A program made the translations under genes and the position numbers. 64,000 nt of DNA from Naganishia liquefaciens (lineage: Eukaryota > Basidiomycota > Tremellomycetes > Filobasidiales > Filobasidiaceae): assembly GCA_013423385.1 (NCBI GenBank), contig BLZA01000021.1, positions 1,054,001-1,118,000 on the forward strand. Direction: 5' to 3'. The number at the start of each line of letters is the position of its first letter. Positions within the stretch are counted from its first letter, which is position 1. The notes under the pieces are model-generated. The model did not search any database. It was not told the DNA's origin and worked only from the letters and a program-made list of their open reading frames with translations. Shown piece by piece: positions 1-11,900 of the stretch.

Positions 1-3000
1 GCCAAAGATGCTTTCAAGAAAAAGCTCAATCTGCACTACGTATTGCAAATTTCGCTCCTGAAGGAAGGTAATTCAGCATAATCGAATTGAGAATGCAAAG
101 ATGCTGACCATGAACCATTCATCCATCTCTCGGTCAATATAATCAGCCTCCACGAGATACGAGAACCCGATGGACGTTGACAAGAATCTGTGTGACAGGA
201 GGCAATGAATGACCTAGCTGCTATGCGACACGTTTGACTTACCTCATTAGCAACGGCTGTCCGACATCACCCAAATGATGCAAAGTGGGTTGCATGTTTA
301 CCACAATTTGCAAAACCTCGAGCGACTCGCAAGCACGCTCGAGCTGCTGCGCAGCCACTTCGGCTACTGAGGGAGACCCATCGTATAGCTGAGTGACGAG
401 CAGCTCGAGCGCCCATTGAGCGGGTCCCAAGTCCTGTATGACCTTTCCGAGATGCCGTGTTGCGAACATTCTCGTGTGCTAAGAATCGCGGGAGCATGGT
501 TCTGCGTTAGCTATGCAATGATGTTGAATGGATGTACTTGCCATATAACTTGAGGTAAGAGCTTTCGACAGTATTATACGGGGATGTCCATCTCTATCGG
601 GAGAATGGGGAGAACACATTGTGTCAGGTCAACGCATCGCCCTACATTCCCTCCGCCCACCTTGTGACTCACGAGGTGTAATCAAAGTGGGCGATGATCC
701 CGCCAATGAGATCATCGCGACTGTTCAATTCGCAAAGATGGTAGAAGCGGGTGAAAAAGTGAAAGTCCACCAGCAATCTGGATTGACAATGTGAGCGAAG
801 GACAGATGTTTGCCTTCAAGCATACCTTACGCCAGCCTCATATCGACTGAGGACTCCTAGCATGTCAAAGTATCCCATGGTGAGCGTATTCTCGACTCGG
901 CTTCGAGTGAAGAAAGGTTGTACGCTAGGTTGTCCAGCGTACTGCCAGGCGATCAATATATGTTGAAATGACAAGCACTGAACTTACCTGATCTAATTCT
1001 GTGAAACAGTCAATCAACTGCTTGAACAGCCGGTCCTCACGGAGATAACGAAATCCGCTGTCCGTTGCCAACATGGTTGTGATCAATGCAAGGCCTAACT
1101 TGATCCATCTCTTGTTAGACTGTAGGAGACAAGCGTGAGCGAGGAAAACGGCATGGATCTTTGATAAATACTGCAGAGGCCCGCATGTCAGCGAACTGTC
1201 GACTCAACGGGTGAAAGAATGACAAGAGCCTTCGGCCAAATTTGGAAACCATGAAGGCCTCTTCGAACCGCTTGGGGTTGAGCAAGGGCCCTTCCACGAT
1301 CTCCGTCAAGATGTCGTAATTCCATTTGCTCGAATCTTTGGTGTACATGACCTGAAGACGACACCAACATGATCAATAGGCTAGTGGACTGCGCACGGAG
1401 GCCCTTACTTGTGAATCGACCAGCGCGGCCTGGAATTGACGATCGTCCATTTGCATACCCAGGCGTATGCGTTCTTGATCTACTTGACGTTGTCCTCGAT
1501 CCAAGGGATCAATCGCAGTATCATTGCTGTAGTCAGTCTATTTCAGCGGAACGCCAGGCTTAGAAGTCCTGCTACTTGCCGTTTTCGCGATTGCGCAGGT
1601 TTTGGTTCCAGCTTACGCCTTGCGCGATGGAAACTGTTGATAGATGCAAGAGCTGTCAGAGCAGCCGTTCGTTCTGCTGGGTCGTCGTAGGCGGCTGCCA
1701 TCTCGAAAAGTCGCGGAAGGACCTAGACAAAGTCATGAGAACGTTGAGAGATGCCGGCTATCTGGAATGAACTGACTTGAATTCTCGCCGCAACTTTGTA
1801 AGGCAGGATATGACTCGCCAGAAGCAACACTTCGCTGATCAGAAGTGTTGCTTTCCTTGTAAGCACACAAGCCTCTTCTTCAACCAGTTCCGTGAGGGCC
1901 TTTGTAAAGAACGTATCAGCAATGATGATCAGCTTTGGAGCTTTACACTGACTTCGACTAGCCCCGCATTAATGAAAATTGCAAGGACTAGTGCGGTGTA
2001 CTGATCCACCAAATCCGAGGACTCGAAGATGCGATCCCGCGAACGTCCATTCGAGTCGTTCTGCCTAGATTGCTTCAGTGTTTGCACTATCGAAAAGCGA
2101 TCGGCGTCAACGAGATGCAGCCACGATGCGTCGTGACCGAGACTCACTGCTGAGACGCTTGCCTCCCAAGAATGCGTGGTACCATTCAGGAGTATTGATG
2201 CGGAAGAGTGAGAAGAACATGTCTATTAGAACTTCCTGATCATTGCGAATTAATATCAGCTTTCCGCATTTCCCCCCCTCGGGAGCTTCATCACAGCCAC
2301 CACGATCGTACATACCCGCATTTCCGTGACAGGTATTCTAAGCGCTTCAATCAGAGCGTTAATGCCTGTTTCCTTGTTGGTGTAGCAATACATGAGACCT
2401 TTCCGTTGCAAAACCCATGATATGAGGTCATACGTATCATTACCAATTTGAGAGGGGCTCACCGCTCCAAGATCGCAGCATTGTCAAGACGCTTCCCGCG
2501 GTGGATTCTAGCCTTTCAAGGTACGCCGGTCCTTTTCCATACGCGTCCGTGAAACCCGACAGGATGACCTACGGAGACGCGACTTAGCGGATCGCGTTGC
2601 GCTCCTTAATTGCACGTACCTCGATACCGGTGTGAACCGGCAGACTTTCGCGGGTTGAAGGCGAATCCAGGGCTTGTAGCAGCACTACCGTTATTTCGCT
2701 AGACATGTCATATGGCCCCTGCTCGATGGCTTGCAGAAGCACCCTAAATGCATCTCCGTCGAGCAGTGCATTGATGTCGAGAATGCCTGCGTCGCAAAAA
2801 AAGAAACCTGAATCAATTTTTTTGGCGGATCTAGAGGGCTTCGTCGGATATTTACAGAGTTCCGCCAACGTCTCCAGGCAGACTCTTTGAAATGCATCGT
2901 CCTGGTTCTCGGCCACGCTGACTAAAGCCCTGACCAGTGCCGGTTCCAATACCCTCGATTTATTCGACCGAAATCGCCGCTTCTTTCTTAACGCCGTCTC

Positions 3001-4864
3001 ACTTGCGGTGTCCTGGTTGGCGCTCTCTTCCGGGGAAGCGGCCTCCGTGAGATCGACCGTGTCAGCGAGACCCCCGGTGTCGGGCGTGGGGGAAGACCTT
3101 TCGGATAGCTCAGGCTCGGCTGAGGCATCGGAATATTCTGGAGGCGGAAGATACATGCCGGTTCGGATGAAGGAGATTGCTTGTTCCACTTCTTCGGGTT
3201 CGCGATTATGTGGCTGATGGGCGATCGTCCTGGAATTCAATAATCGGAGATCAAGGATAAGAGCTGTCAGCTCTTCCGACAATTGGACGAGTAGGTTACT
3301 TGCCTGATGAGTAGCCAGTGCAGCCCCCTCGCTCGTAAGGCTTCCCATCCATCTCGCTCGCGTAAAGCATACCGGTATAATCGATAACAACCAGCTTTCA
3401 GCTTCGTATCAGATGGTTCTGTGGCGTACTTCCAAGTCCTGAAAGCGTATTGCCGGTGAAAGGTTACTGACAAGTCGAACAGGTAGTTAGGGGGGCAGGC
3501 TTACACGTCTATGATGCGAGTGAAATCCAGCTCGTATAATACGTCTGGATACGTCTTGAAACAGCGCGTAAGAAGCGCAATCAGCTTGGCGGGACTTTTG
3601 GAAATCTTGTGCTGCTGGCTCCCGCTGCTCTCTGCATTTCCCGCAGAGATGGCCTCCTTCCGCATAAAGGACGCATACCGTCGTGCAGCGCTAGGTGTGT
3701 CATCGTCGTCGCCACTCAACGACGTCTCCTCTGCAGAACGAGACGCGCTGAGGCCGTATTGCCTTTGCTTTGTAGGCGGCGGCGAATGGCGCAAGGAATC
3801 AAGATCGTCCAAGATTTGTTTGGAAAGTGTCAATGCCTCTACGTGATCACGTTGGCGCTTTGCCTCTTTTTCGGCATTTGTGCGGCTGGTATCGAGATTC
3901 CTCTGTTCTCCACCTGAAAGACTGGATAGTGCGGATTGATGAAAGTCTAAAGGATTGACAGAGTCATTGGACGTGGATTGACTCCGGACGATGCCATTGT
4001 TGTTTGTCACCGCATTGGCGAGTCGGGAGAGTGCGTCCATGTTCTCGAGGGAGTAGGCGACACCGGTGGGATCTTGGCCAGGAAACACCGGACGGATTCT
4101 CGCGCGGGAAGAACCGTGACGGGAACGACTCTGGCTTTTTGATGGTTGACGGATTCGATGGGATTCAATCTGAGCCTGTCTGGATTGCCGCATATGGGAC
4201 CGCGGGCTCGTAGTAAGCTCCGCTGCGCGAGCATGATCGACCGTGACTGGGCCGCTTTCGCTGGAAGAGATGAACGACATTTGATCCGGCTCTGTATAGA
4301 CGATTCCCCCATTGCGATCCGCTGACGTTGTCGAAACTTGAGTAGCATTTGAATGTGCGCGTCGGCGTAGTGAGTCTTGATGTCCTGTTGGGTATGGTAC
4401 GGATGCAATCGAAGAGTGAAAGCTGGAAGACAGCGTTGACTGAGAAGGTACATGTGCAACGGACCTCTGCGGGAGATCCTCCGAGCTTGCACCCGACGGA
4501 CTATTCCGTGAGATACTCGCCGTCGACTTGACGTCCGCTTCACTGCTGTCCCTTGCCTGACTTTGCACGTCCCTGATTCGGCTCTGCAGTGACGCCATCT
4601 TCCTTTCGCATCCGCTGAGCTCGGCTTGCACTTTGCGTTGGATTTCATCGCGTTCGTCTTCCGGTACGAATGAGTCGTCCTGTGAAAGGGCTTCGAGAAA
4701 CTTTTGAGCGCCATATTTGATCCGTGACTCGACCGCAATCTGCGAAAGCAGGGATTGTATCTCCTGCAGAAGTGGGAGTGATCAGAACAGTTTCATCCGG
4801 GTTCCGAAACGTAACATACTGCCTGTGCGTCTCTGGCGGACAGCGCCTCGGACGAAGCGTCCAT
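1..4864 (-). CDS. RICTOR homologue (TORC2 subunit; Tsc11/Ste16/Avo3 type), 5' part
   Basis: RICTOR is the defining scaffold of TOR complex 2, which controls growth, actin polarity and AGC kinases. The start chosen is the ATG ending at 4864; exon 1 encodes 15 residues, followed by a 56-nt intron (4764-4819) and then an HR1-like coiled coil (reads EIQSLLSQIAVESRIKYGAQ). A long serine-rich linker follows, then the conserved Rictor N domain: GCYRLYRYALRERDGWEALR, the segment ending LDSPSTRESL near 2660, FTDAYGKG, and RINTPEWYHAFLGGKRL near 2200. Further exons carry KWNYDILTEIVEGPLLNPKR near 1300, LATDSGFRYLREDRLFKQL near 1040, and the domain V block with ALELLVTQLYDGSPSV near 400. The last visible residues (ERNLQYVVQIELFLESIFG) end at base 1, so the C-terminus lies outside the window. 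One intron (3230-3303) appears to use a GC donor. Divergent from the kinase at 5266. Confidence 0.9.
3230..3303 (-). other. Predicted GC-AG intron in the RICTOR gene
   Basis: 74 nt, donor CATCAG/GCAAGT, acceptor AATTCCAG, with a CTGAC branch-like motif. It joins LHWLLI to RTIAHQPHNREPEEVEQAIS, matching the RICTOR core; the two sides are in different frames, so some intron is required. Confidence 0.8.
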
Positions 4865-5265
4865 CGTAGCGCCGGGTCCAAGCAGGGTAGGAGGGCAGAC
4901 TCTGTCAGAGGAGACCGAGAGGATTGGATGTGCGCTGTCTGAGCGTCAGGCCCCGAGAATGACGTGCAGCCATAGCCAGATCTGCTGCTGAATCCCAGCA
5001 TGGCTGCGTGCGTTTCACGGGTCGCGTTTGATTCCGCGCGCGACTTCCCCGGCCCGGCGGCCGCGCAAGGCGATCGACGCGCGCGGGGGGAATGTTTCAG
5101 ACTCATCAAGTCGTCCAACGCCAGCTGCCAACGACCGGACGACAACCTCGAGGTCGGTCAACGCTGTCGCAGAGCGAAGGAGGGACGAGTCCAAAGACAG
5201 TCTCGTCAGTATTGCAAGTACCCGAGTGCTGGCGCTTTGCGGGCTCGGACGCATCGATAGCCGAT
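4865..5265. promoter_or_regulatory. Shared divergent promoter region, RICTOR / RAM-type kinase
   Basis: About 400 bp separate the two proposed start codons, so both 5' flanks must lie here. I see no clear TATA box. In-frame sequence continues upstream of the kinase ATG as far as an ATG at 5092, so part of this stretch may be coding if that start is used. Confidence 0.5.
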
Positions 5266-8200
5266 ATGCCGCTCGCCGCAGCCATGAACATTCTCACGCC
5301 TCAAGAGAAGGAGTTCCTGCGTCACATCAACACGCCCGCCGCTCTTTCCGCAAAGCCAAACACGCTCTTTGAGAAGCATGATATCGTCGGCAAGGGAGCA
5401 TACGGTGCCGTCTACAAGGGAAAACATCGACAGACGAATCAGGTAGTTGCGCTCAAAATCATCAACCTCGACACGGCCGACGACGATGTCGAGGATATCC
5501 AAAAGGAAGTCGCTTTACTCAAGCGTCTAATGGCTCAGGGAAGTTTGGCAAACGATGAGAATGGCAGCAAGCAAAAAAGTAAAGCTGGAGATGACGAGGT
5601 GTACGGCGTACCGAACGTGATCAAGTATTATGGATGCTGGACCGAAGGCCCGAAAGTGTGGATTGTGATGGAGCTGGCAGAGGGAGGAAGTGTACGGACT
5701 CTGGTGAGTCAAACCCGAATCCTATGCAGAAACGAGTCTTGATCATCACTTCTAGGCCCGCGCATCACCGATGACAGAGTTGCAGATTTGTCTGACTTCA
5801 CGAGAGGTGTTGAATGCGCTGGCGTTTCTACACAAAAATGGTATCATTCATCGGGACATCAAGGGTATGTTTTCAGGCCGAGGAAAAGTCATCGTGGACT
5901 GATTGGATCCATGAAATGCATCAGCTGCCAATATCCTCATCACGTCAGCGCCGAATCGTGTTCTCTTGTGTGACTTTGGCGTCTCCGCACTCCTGCCTTC
6001 TGCCTCAGCAAAACGGACCACATTTGTGGGGACGCCATACTGGATGGCTCCCGAGGTGATCTCCAAGGGAAGGCTGTACGATACAAAGGCCGACATCTGG
6101 AGTTTTGGAATCACAGTTCTGGAAATGGCCCACGGAGAGCCGCCCATGAGCGGACAAAGCGCTCAGAGTGTTTTCAGCGCAATGCATGCAGGGTTCGAAC
6201 CGCCAAAGCTGGAGGGCGGGAAATGGAGTCGTGACATGCGTGATTTCGTAGCGTCGTGTTTGCAAGAGGATCCCGAAAACGTGCGTCGCCGTCATTGTGC
6301 TTGTGCCACTGAGCTGATAAGCATTCGCCACGAATAGAGACCGACAGCCGAGGAAATTTCGAAGCTCAAATTCATCAAGTCGCACGCAAAGACCTCTCTG
6401 AATCATCTCAATGAGCTTGTGATCAATCTGGAAGCATGGAAAGGGAGGGGAAATCAGAGGATCAGCTTGGCGCCAGGAGTGGGAGGAGCTCAGATAGACG
6501 ATTCGTGAGTAATCATCTTGGCGACAAGAACTAATGAGGGTGCTGAATTGTACTCAAGCGATGATTCCATCGAGTCTGATCGAGACGGTGATGATGACGC
6601 GTGGCAATTCAATGTGAAGGCCTTTCCTTCGACAACCTGCCATGGCAGAGCTGACCTTCTCGCCTTTTCAGACTGTAACATCTCGCCTCGAAGTTGGCAT
6701 AGAGTCCGGGGACGGGCCTATGAAATCATCAGGCTCCGGTAAGCAGCTTGGTCGGTCGGGTCTGTCCACATCCTGACAAGACCCGTCATTTAATAGAGAT
6801 GATGTCCACCGTAGCGCCGTCATCGCATTCAGCCATGTCTGGCCGGACAGCAACCGAGTCGATCAATGCACCGCGTTCTCTTCGCCGCCTCTTTGAAACG
6901 GATAATGGTCCACAGCCTCATTCCTTCAAATTCCCTTTAAAAGCGCCCGTGGATGGCGGCGATCATACTCTGATCAATGGAGCTCGAAGTGGATCATTCG
7001 GTCAAGAATGCTTTCCGTCGACGTCGGGATCGTCGAACAATTCCGTATCTACTCCGACCGCGTTCTCGTTTGGCGCTTCCATTACGGGTAATGGCACAGC
7101 CTCAACAGTCAACACTATTCGCCTCCCAACATTGGACGATGATTCGGACGAGGAAGTCGCTTTACCGTCGCAAGGCAGTTCCTCTTCTCGCAGCGACATG
7201 AACTTTGGCACGGACCCTTCGACCTCGCCAGATGGCACTCTCGGTGCCAAGGCCGGCGCATCTGCTGCGACAAGGAAAAACCACAGTCTGGCTCAAATTG
7301 TCATTCCTGGAATGGAGGACACAATCAAGTTCGGTGGCGCCAACGAGATTCAGATCGACTCGGACTCAATGTCACCTGACGCGGAATCTGAGCCTACGTA
7401 CGGATATGATACAGGATCGAGTTCTGGATATGGGTCAGGCTCTGGTTCTGGATTCAACTCGGGCTATGGTTTCAATTCCAGATGGAACGCTAATGGTACC
7501 TCTTCGCCTACAACAATCAAGTTTCAGTCTGACCGGCAGACCGAACATGGAATGATATTTCCCGACATTGGCTTCGCCGCGTCGTCGTTGGCGCCAAGGC
7601 CGGGCATGCGCCGGGCAGAGACAGAGAACCTAGCTGATGTGCGTCGACCACACAAGCAATTCTCAGCAGACTCGACGATATCCGAAGCTCCAGATTACGC
7701 TCCCAATGAGACCTTTTCCTTTCCTTCGCGTCCATCATCTCCGACTGGTCATAACAAGCCTTCCGGCGCACATCTCCTCCACGATCCCCCATCTTCTCAG
7801 CATCCTTCAAGACAGCACTCAGGCGACATGCCGGTATTGCCAAGTGATCCAGTGCGTATCGATGCAGTCAATCCATCAAGTATGCCGCTTCTGCCAAGAA
7901 TGCAATCCTCATTCTCTTCCATCAACGCCGGCAAGATGTCTGAACCGCCAGCTAGGATCTCGCCGATGGTGGGACAGGTGATTCGCCCCGGAATGCCCAG
8001 ACAAGCTTCTGTTGCGGTTATGGATGGCGCCTCGACGATGAATCCGAGCACATCGACTCATCCTCGCATGACTGCGCCACGTGAATATCGTCACCGGCAC
8101 CAAGGCAGCAAGGCATCGCAGGGGAGTGGGGACTCAGGCCGGTCTTACTCCCTTGCCAACGATCCGAATCATGCTTACCCAATGCCGCAGAGTGCACAAA

Positions 8201-8886
8201 GCTCAAGCGGCAGTACGAGTATGTCGAGAGACAGAAGTCGGAGTGCAGGCGGAACAGATAGCGAGGTGGCGAGTATAGTGGGTTACGATGTACCACCGTT
8301 ATCTGCCACTCTCGATCTCCGAGAAGCGCTTAAGGTAAGTTTCATGCTGCCGCAGGTCTCTCGCCCCTGACACCTCTCGTAGCCACCACGTCCCATCGTT
8401 GATACGGGTGATTTGCTGCCGTCAGCGCCCATGGGTCCGACTTCTTCAGCCTTCAGGCATTTTGCCTCGGTGCCTTCGCCCCTTGCTGCGATGCCACCCA
8501 TCGGTTCCAGTCCCTCGACCATCTTGCCGGAAACAAATACGATGCGCCGGGTTCCGGCATCCCCGACTCAGTCGAATAGTGGCCGTGGGATTTCTGGCCG
8601 TATGAACACCCCACAAATGACCTCTTCTCCGAAAGCCATGTCCTCAAGCAGGAGTCGTCATAACACATTCACGAGCGCAGACGATGGATTGGCTCCGCCG
8701 CTCGACGTAATGACTCTAGATGACCCCGACGTTCTATTCGATCAACTGGAGAGGTCTGCTCACAACTTGACAACATGGCTGAAATTATTGCAAACGGACC
8801 TCAGCGGCATTCTAGTCTCGGTGCCAGAGCCGGAAGTGACTCAGCCGACAGGTGACGATCATGCAATGTCGTCGGTTCGTATGTAG
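5266..8886 (+). CDS. GCK-family Ste20-like protein kinase, Kic1/Nak1/Pod6 type (RAM/MOR pathway)
   Basis: Serine/threonine kinase expected to act upstream of the NDR kinase Cbk1/Orb6 in polarity and cell separation. The kinase domain opens with the glycine loop GKGAYGAVYKG (5392 onward) and VALKI, then HRDIK joined by splicing to AANIL, the DFGVSALL segment, and GTPYWMAPEV, the GCK-type activation segment. After the domain (ending near LNHLNELVINLEAWKG) comes a tail of about 700 residues rich in Ser, Gly and Pro (the large exon starting near 6799), with a short folded-looking C-terminus containing LDDPDVLFDQLERSAHNL, as in other basidiomycete Kic1 proteins. About six introns. Start: ATG 5266 or 5284 lies close to the domain; an in-frame ATG at 5092 would add 58 residues. 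The stop lies only 41 bp from the stop of the convergent helicase gene. Assignment to the Kic1/Nak1 branch rather than another GCK is inference from the overall layout. Confidence 0.82.
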
Positions 8887-8927
8887 TTGACGCATCCTGT
8901 ACGTCTTGAACATAACGATATTGTCAA

Positions 8928-11900
8928 CTAAATCTCGGTAACCCAGCGGCCTTTGTCCAGCCTTTGTATGACCTTCATTGCTGGAAGATCGACGCCCAGA
9001 TCCCCAAAGTGTGGCGTTACGTACGCGTCTCTCGTATTTGCACTTGTTTTTGCTGCAGCCTTGCCCGCTTTACCTGCAGTCTGCACCTCCCTTTGTGCCG
9101 AGGTAGAGGGTAAATCCAGAGGCCTGGAGAACGTACACATCGATTTGCCCAATGTTGACAGCCAAGCGGGATTGATTTTCGTGATGGCTAGAAAGATGTG
9201 AGATAACGCCGAAAAGGAGACGTCCAAGCCAGCTTACATTTGATCCACACCTTGCTCGTGCTGACGACTTCCCCGAATACTACAAAATCAGGCGGCGAGC
9301 TGCTGGATAGACTGCTCGACGGATGTATAAAGACGTCTTCTGGAACTCCGAGGGCTTTATAGGCAACGCCTCTGGTGGTCTCGAACTTGTTACCCATGTT
9401 GCTGGATTTCGTCGCGAGATCTTTGCGAACAGCGACTTGATCTATGAAGCCGGCGCATAGGACTTGGCGAATCACCTTAAGCTGAACAGAATCTCAGGAT
9501 CTGCTACCAGGCACTTCTAAAATCCCCGTACCTGAGTGTCATTCGGAGGGCGCAACTTCGCCGTCGGGTCCAGCTTGGCTGCCGGCATCTGAGAAGCTGC
9601 TATAGCTGTGATTTGCTGTCGCAATTGCTGAATTTCCTTCATAGCCTATGGACGTTGACGTTGGAAATGAGCAGGAGCAGAGCGCACGGCTTGTTGGACT
9701 CACCTTCGGTCTGACAAAATTTTTGGCGCAGAAATTCGGATTGCTGCCCTCGTAGTCGTATGCGCCAAGTAGCGCTATCAACTTGAACAAATCACTAGTG
9801 TAATTTCCTAGTGCCATATATCGCTGGCAAAGCGTTAGTGATCGTTTTTCCCCACACCGAAATCGGCGCATACCTGCGACGACTTGTAGAAGGCTCGTCT
9901 CTTGGCCTTCCTTTCTTCCTTAGCCTGGATGTCCACGCTCTTGATGTGTCGAAGTTCGGGAATCTCCCCTTCCAGCTCAGCGCCTTCTGTATTAGTGTCC
10001 TCCGGCTGCAGACCCAGAGCTTCCTCCCGCAGGAATGGATCTCCTACGGACAGCGCTGAGACGATGACTATGATGTATGGCAGACACCCGTGTTGCTGGC
10101 CGATGACGAGCATTTTCGCAAACCGCGGCGTAACCGGGAAAGTTGACATCGCTTTGCCCAAATCTGTGATTTTGCCTCCCACAGTTCCTGATTTTTCCAC
10201 GCCCCTGACAACAATTGTTTTCGTCGCCCTCTCCAGAGCGCCGAGATTCGTCAGGAGCGTTTCCGCACGTTTCAGCCCTTGTCGATCAGGAGGGGTCGGG
10301 AATGGAAAATTGACCACAGCGTCAATATTCATGCTCTTCATGGTGAGCATGATACCCTCGATAGGCATTCGAAGAATTTCTGGTTTCGAAAACGCTTCAA
10401 AGTGGTTTTCGAACATTGCTGAAGAATATAGGCGGTAGCAGTGACCGGGACCCGTTCTTCCAGCTCTTCCAGCTCGCTGAGCAGCAGAAGCTTTGCTGAT
10501 CCATGCCACGGAAAATTTTTGTACGCCAGTGGAAGCGTCATATTGTCGCTTGAAGGCAATTAGCATGGAAAGATGTCGGGTATCGGAACTTACTTCTTTC
10601 ACACGTCCCGCGTCAACGACATATTTGATACCCGGGATCGTCAAAGACGTTTCTGCCACGTTTGTCGCCACAATGACAAGCCTTGAGCCTTCTGGAGGCG
10701 GCTGGAAAACTTTGAGCTGTTGCTCGTTCGAGAGAAGGGAGTACAAAGGCAGCACATAGAGTGGAACTAGAAGCAGGGTTAACATCAACAATGTTGCGAA
10801 CAGTTGTCTTCCAACTCACCCTCGGATTCCTCTTTATCTATCCCAAGCTTGGCATCTGCATCTTCATCATCGCTGTCCAAAGCCTCACTATCAGGATTCG
10901 GCTCGTCAGCATCCTGGCCGTCATCTACATCGCCCGCTAAGTCATCCCCATAACCAATATCCAGGTCTTCTACCTCTAGAACGGCTGCTTCGAGACGAAT
11001 CAGCCGTCAAGCTGAAAGTTATCTCGATATACTTACCATCTTGAGTCTCGGCTATCTTGCGAGGCTTGGAATCGAACTCTCCATCCTCCCAAGCTTTGGC
11101 AGCTTCGTCTCGCGAAGATCCTGCTTTCATAGCCTTGCTTTTCTTCCTTTCCTCTATAGCCTTTTTGCCGAATCGTCTTTCGAGTTTCCTACAGAGTGCC
11201 GAGATCTCGCCTTGACCCGTCATAAAAACGAGAACACCGCCGGGTGGCAATCTAGCATGAATTTTAACGACCTTTTTATACGCCTCCGTCACATAATCAT
11301 TTGGTGTGCGACGATTGAAATGCGTTGTGACGGGATGTTGCCGAGCTGAGATCTCTATTATCGGAGGGGGCGTGGCGAACAAAACCGAGTTTTGAGCAAA
11401 GTCTGATACCCGCAAAGTGGCTGACATGATGACAATGCGCAGGGGCTTGTAGAAAGAGGTCAGCTACGGCTACTCTAACGATCTGAGTGCGTACCTTCAC
11501 GTCATCCTTCTTTTCGCGCCACATTTTTTCCCGCAGTTTGGCTACCCTGCTCAACACGCCGATGAGTACGTCGGTGTTGACTCCTCTCTCATGGGCTTCA
11601 TCGACGACGACGACCGAGTAGCGCTTGAGCAGGAAATCTGCCGCCAGCTCGCGTAGAATGACACCATCCGTCATGAACTTGATGGCCGTTTCTTTACTGG
11701 TGGTTGACGAGTATCTGATCTGATGAGCAACAACCCGCGAGTCTGAAGGTAGATTGAGTTCAGACGCGACTCGTATCGAAAGCGAGACAGCGGCGACTCG
11801 TCGCGGTTGGGTGACAGCTATCATCCCAGGATTGTCAGACCCGGGGAAACCAAAGCCGGCTTCATAAAGCATTTGAGGTACTTGGGTGGTCTTGCCACTT

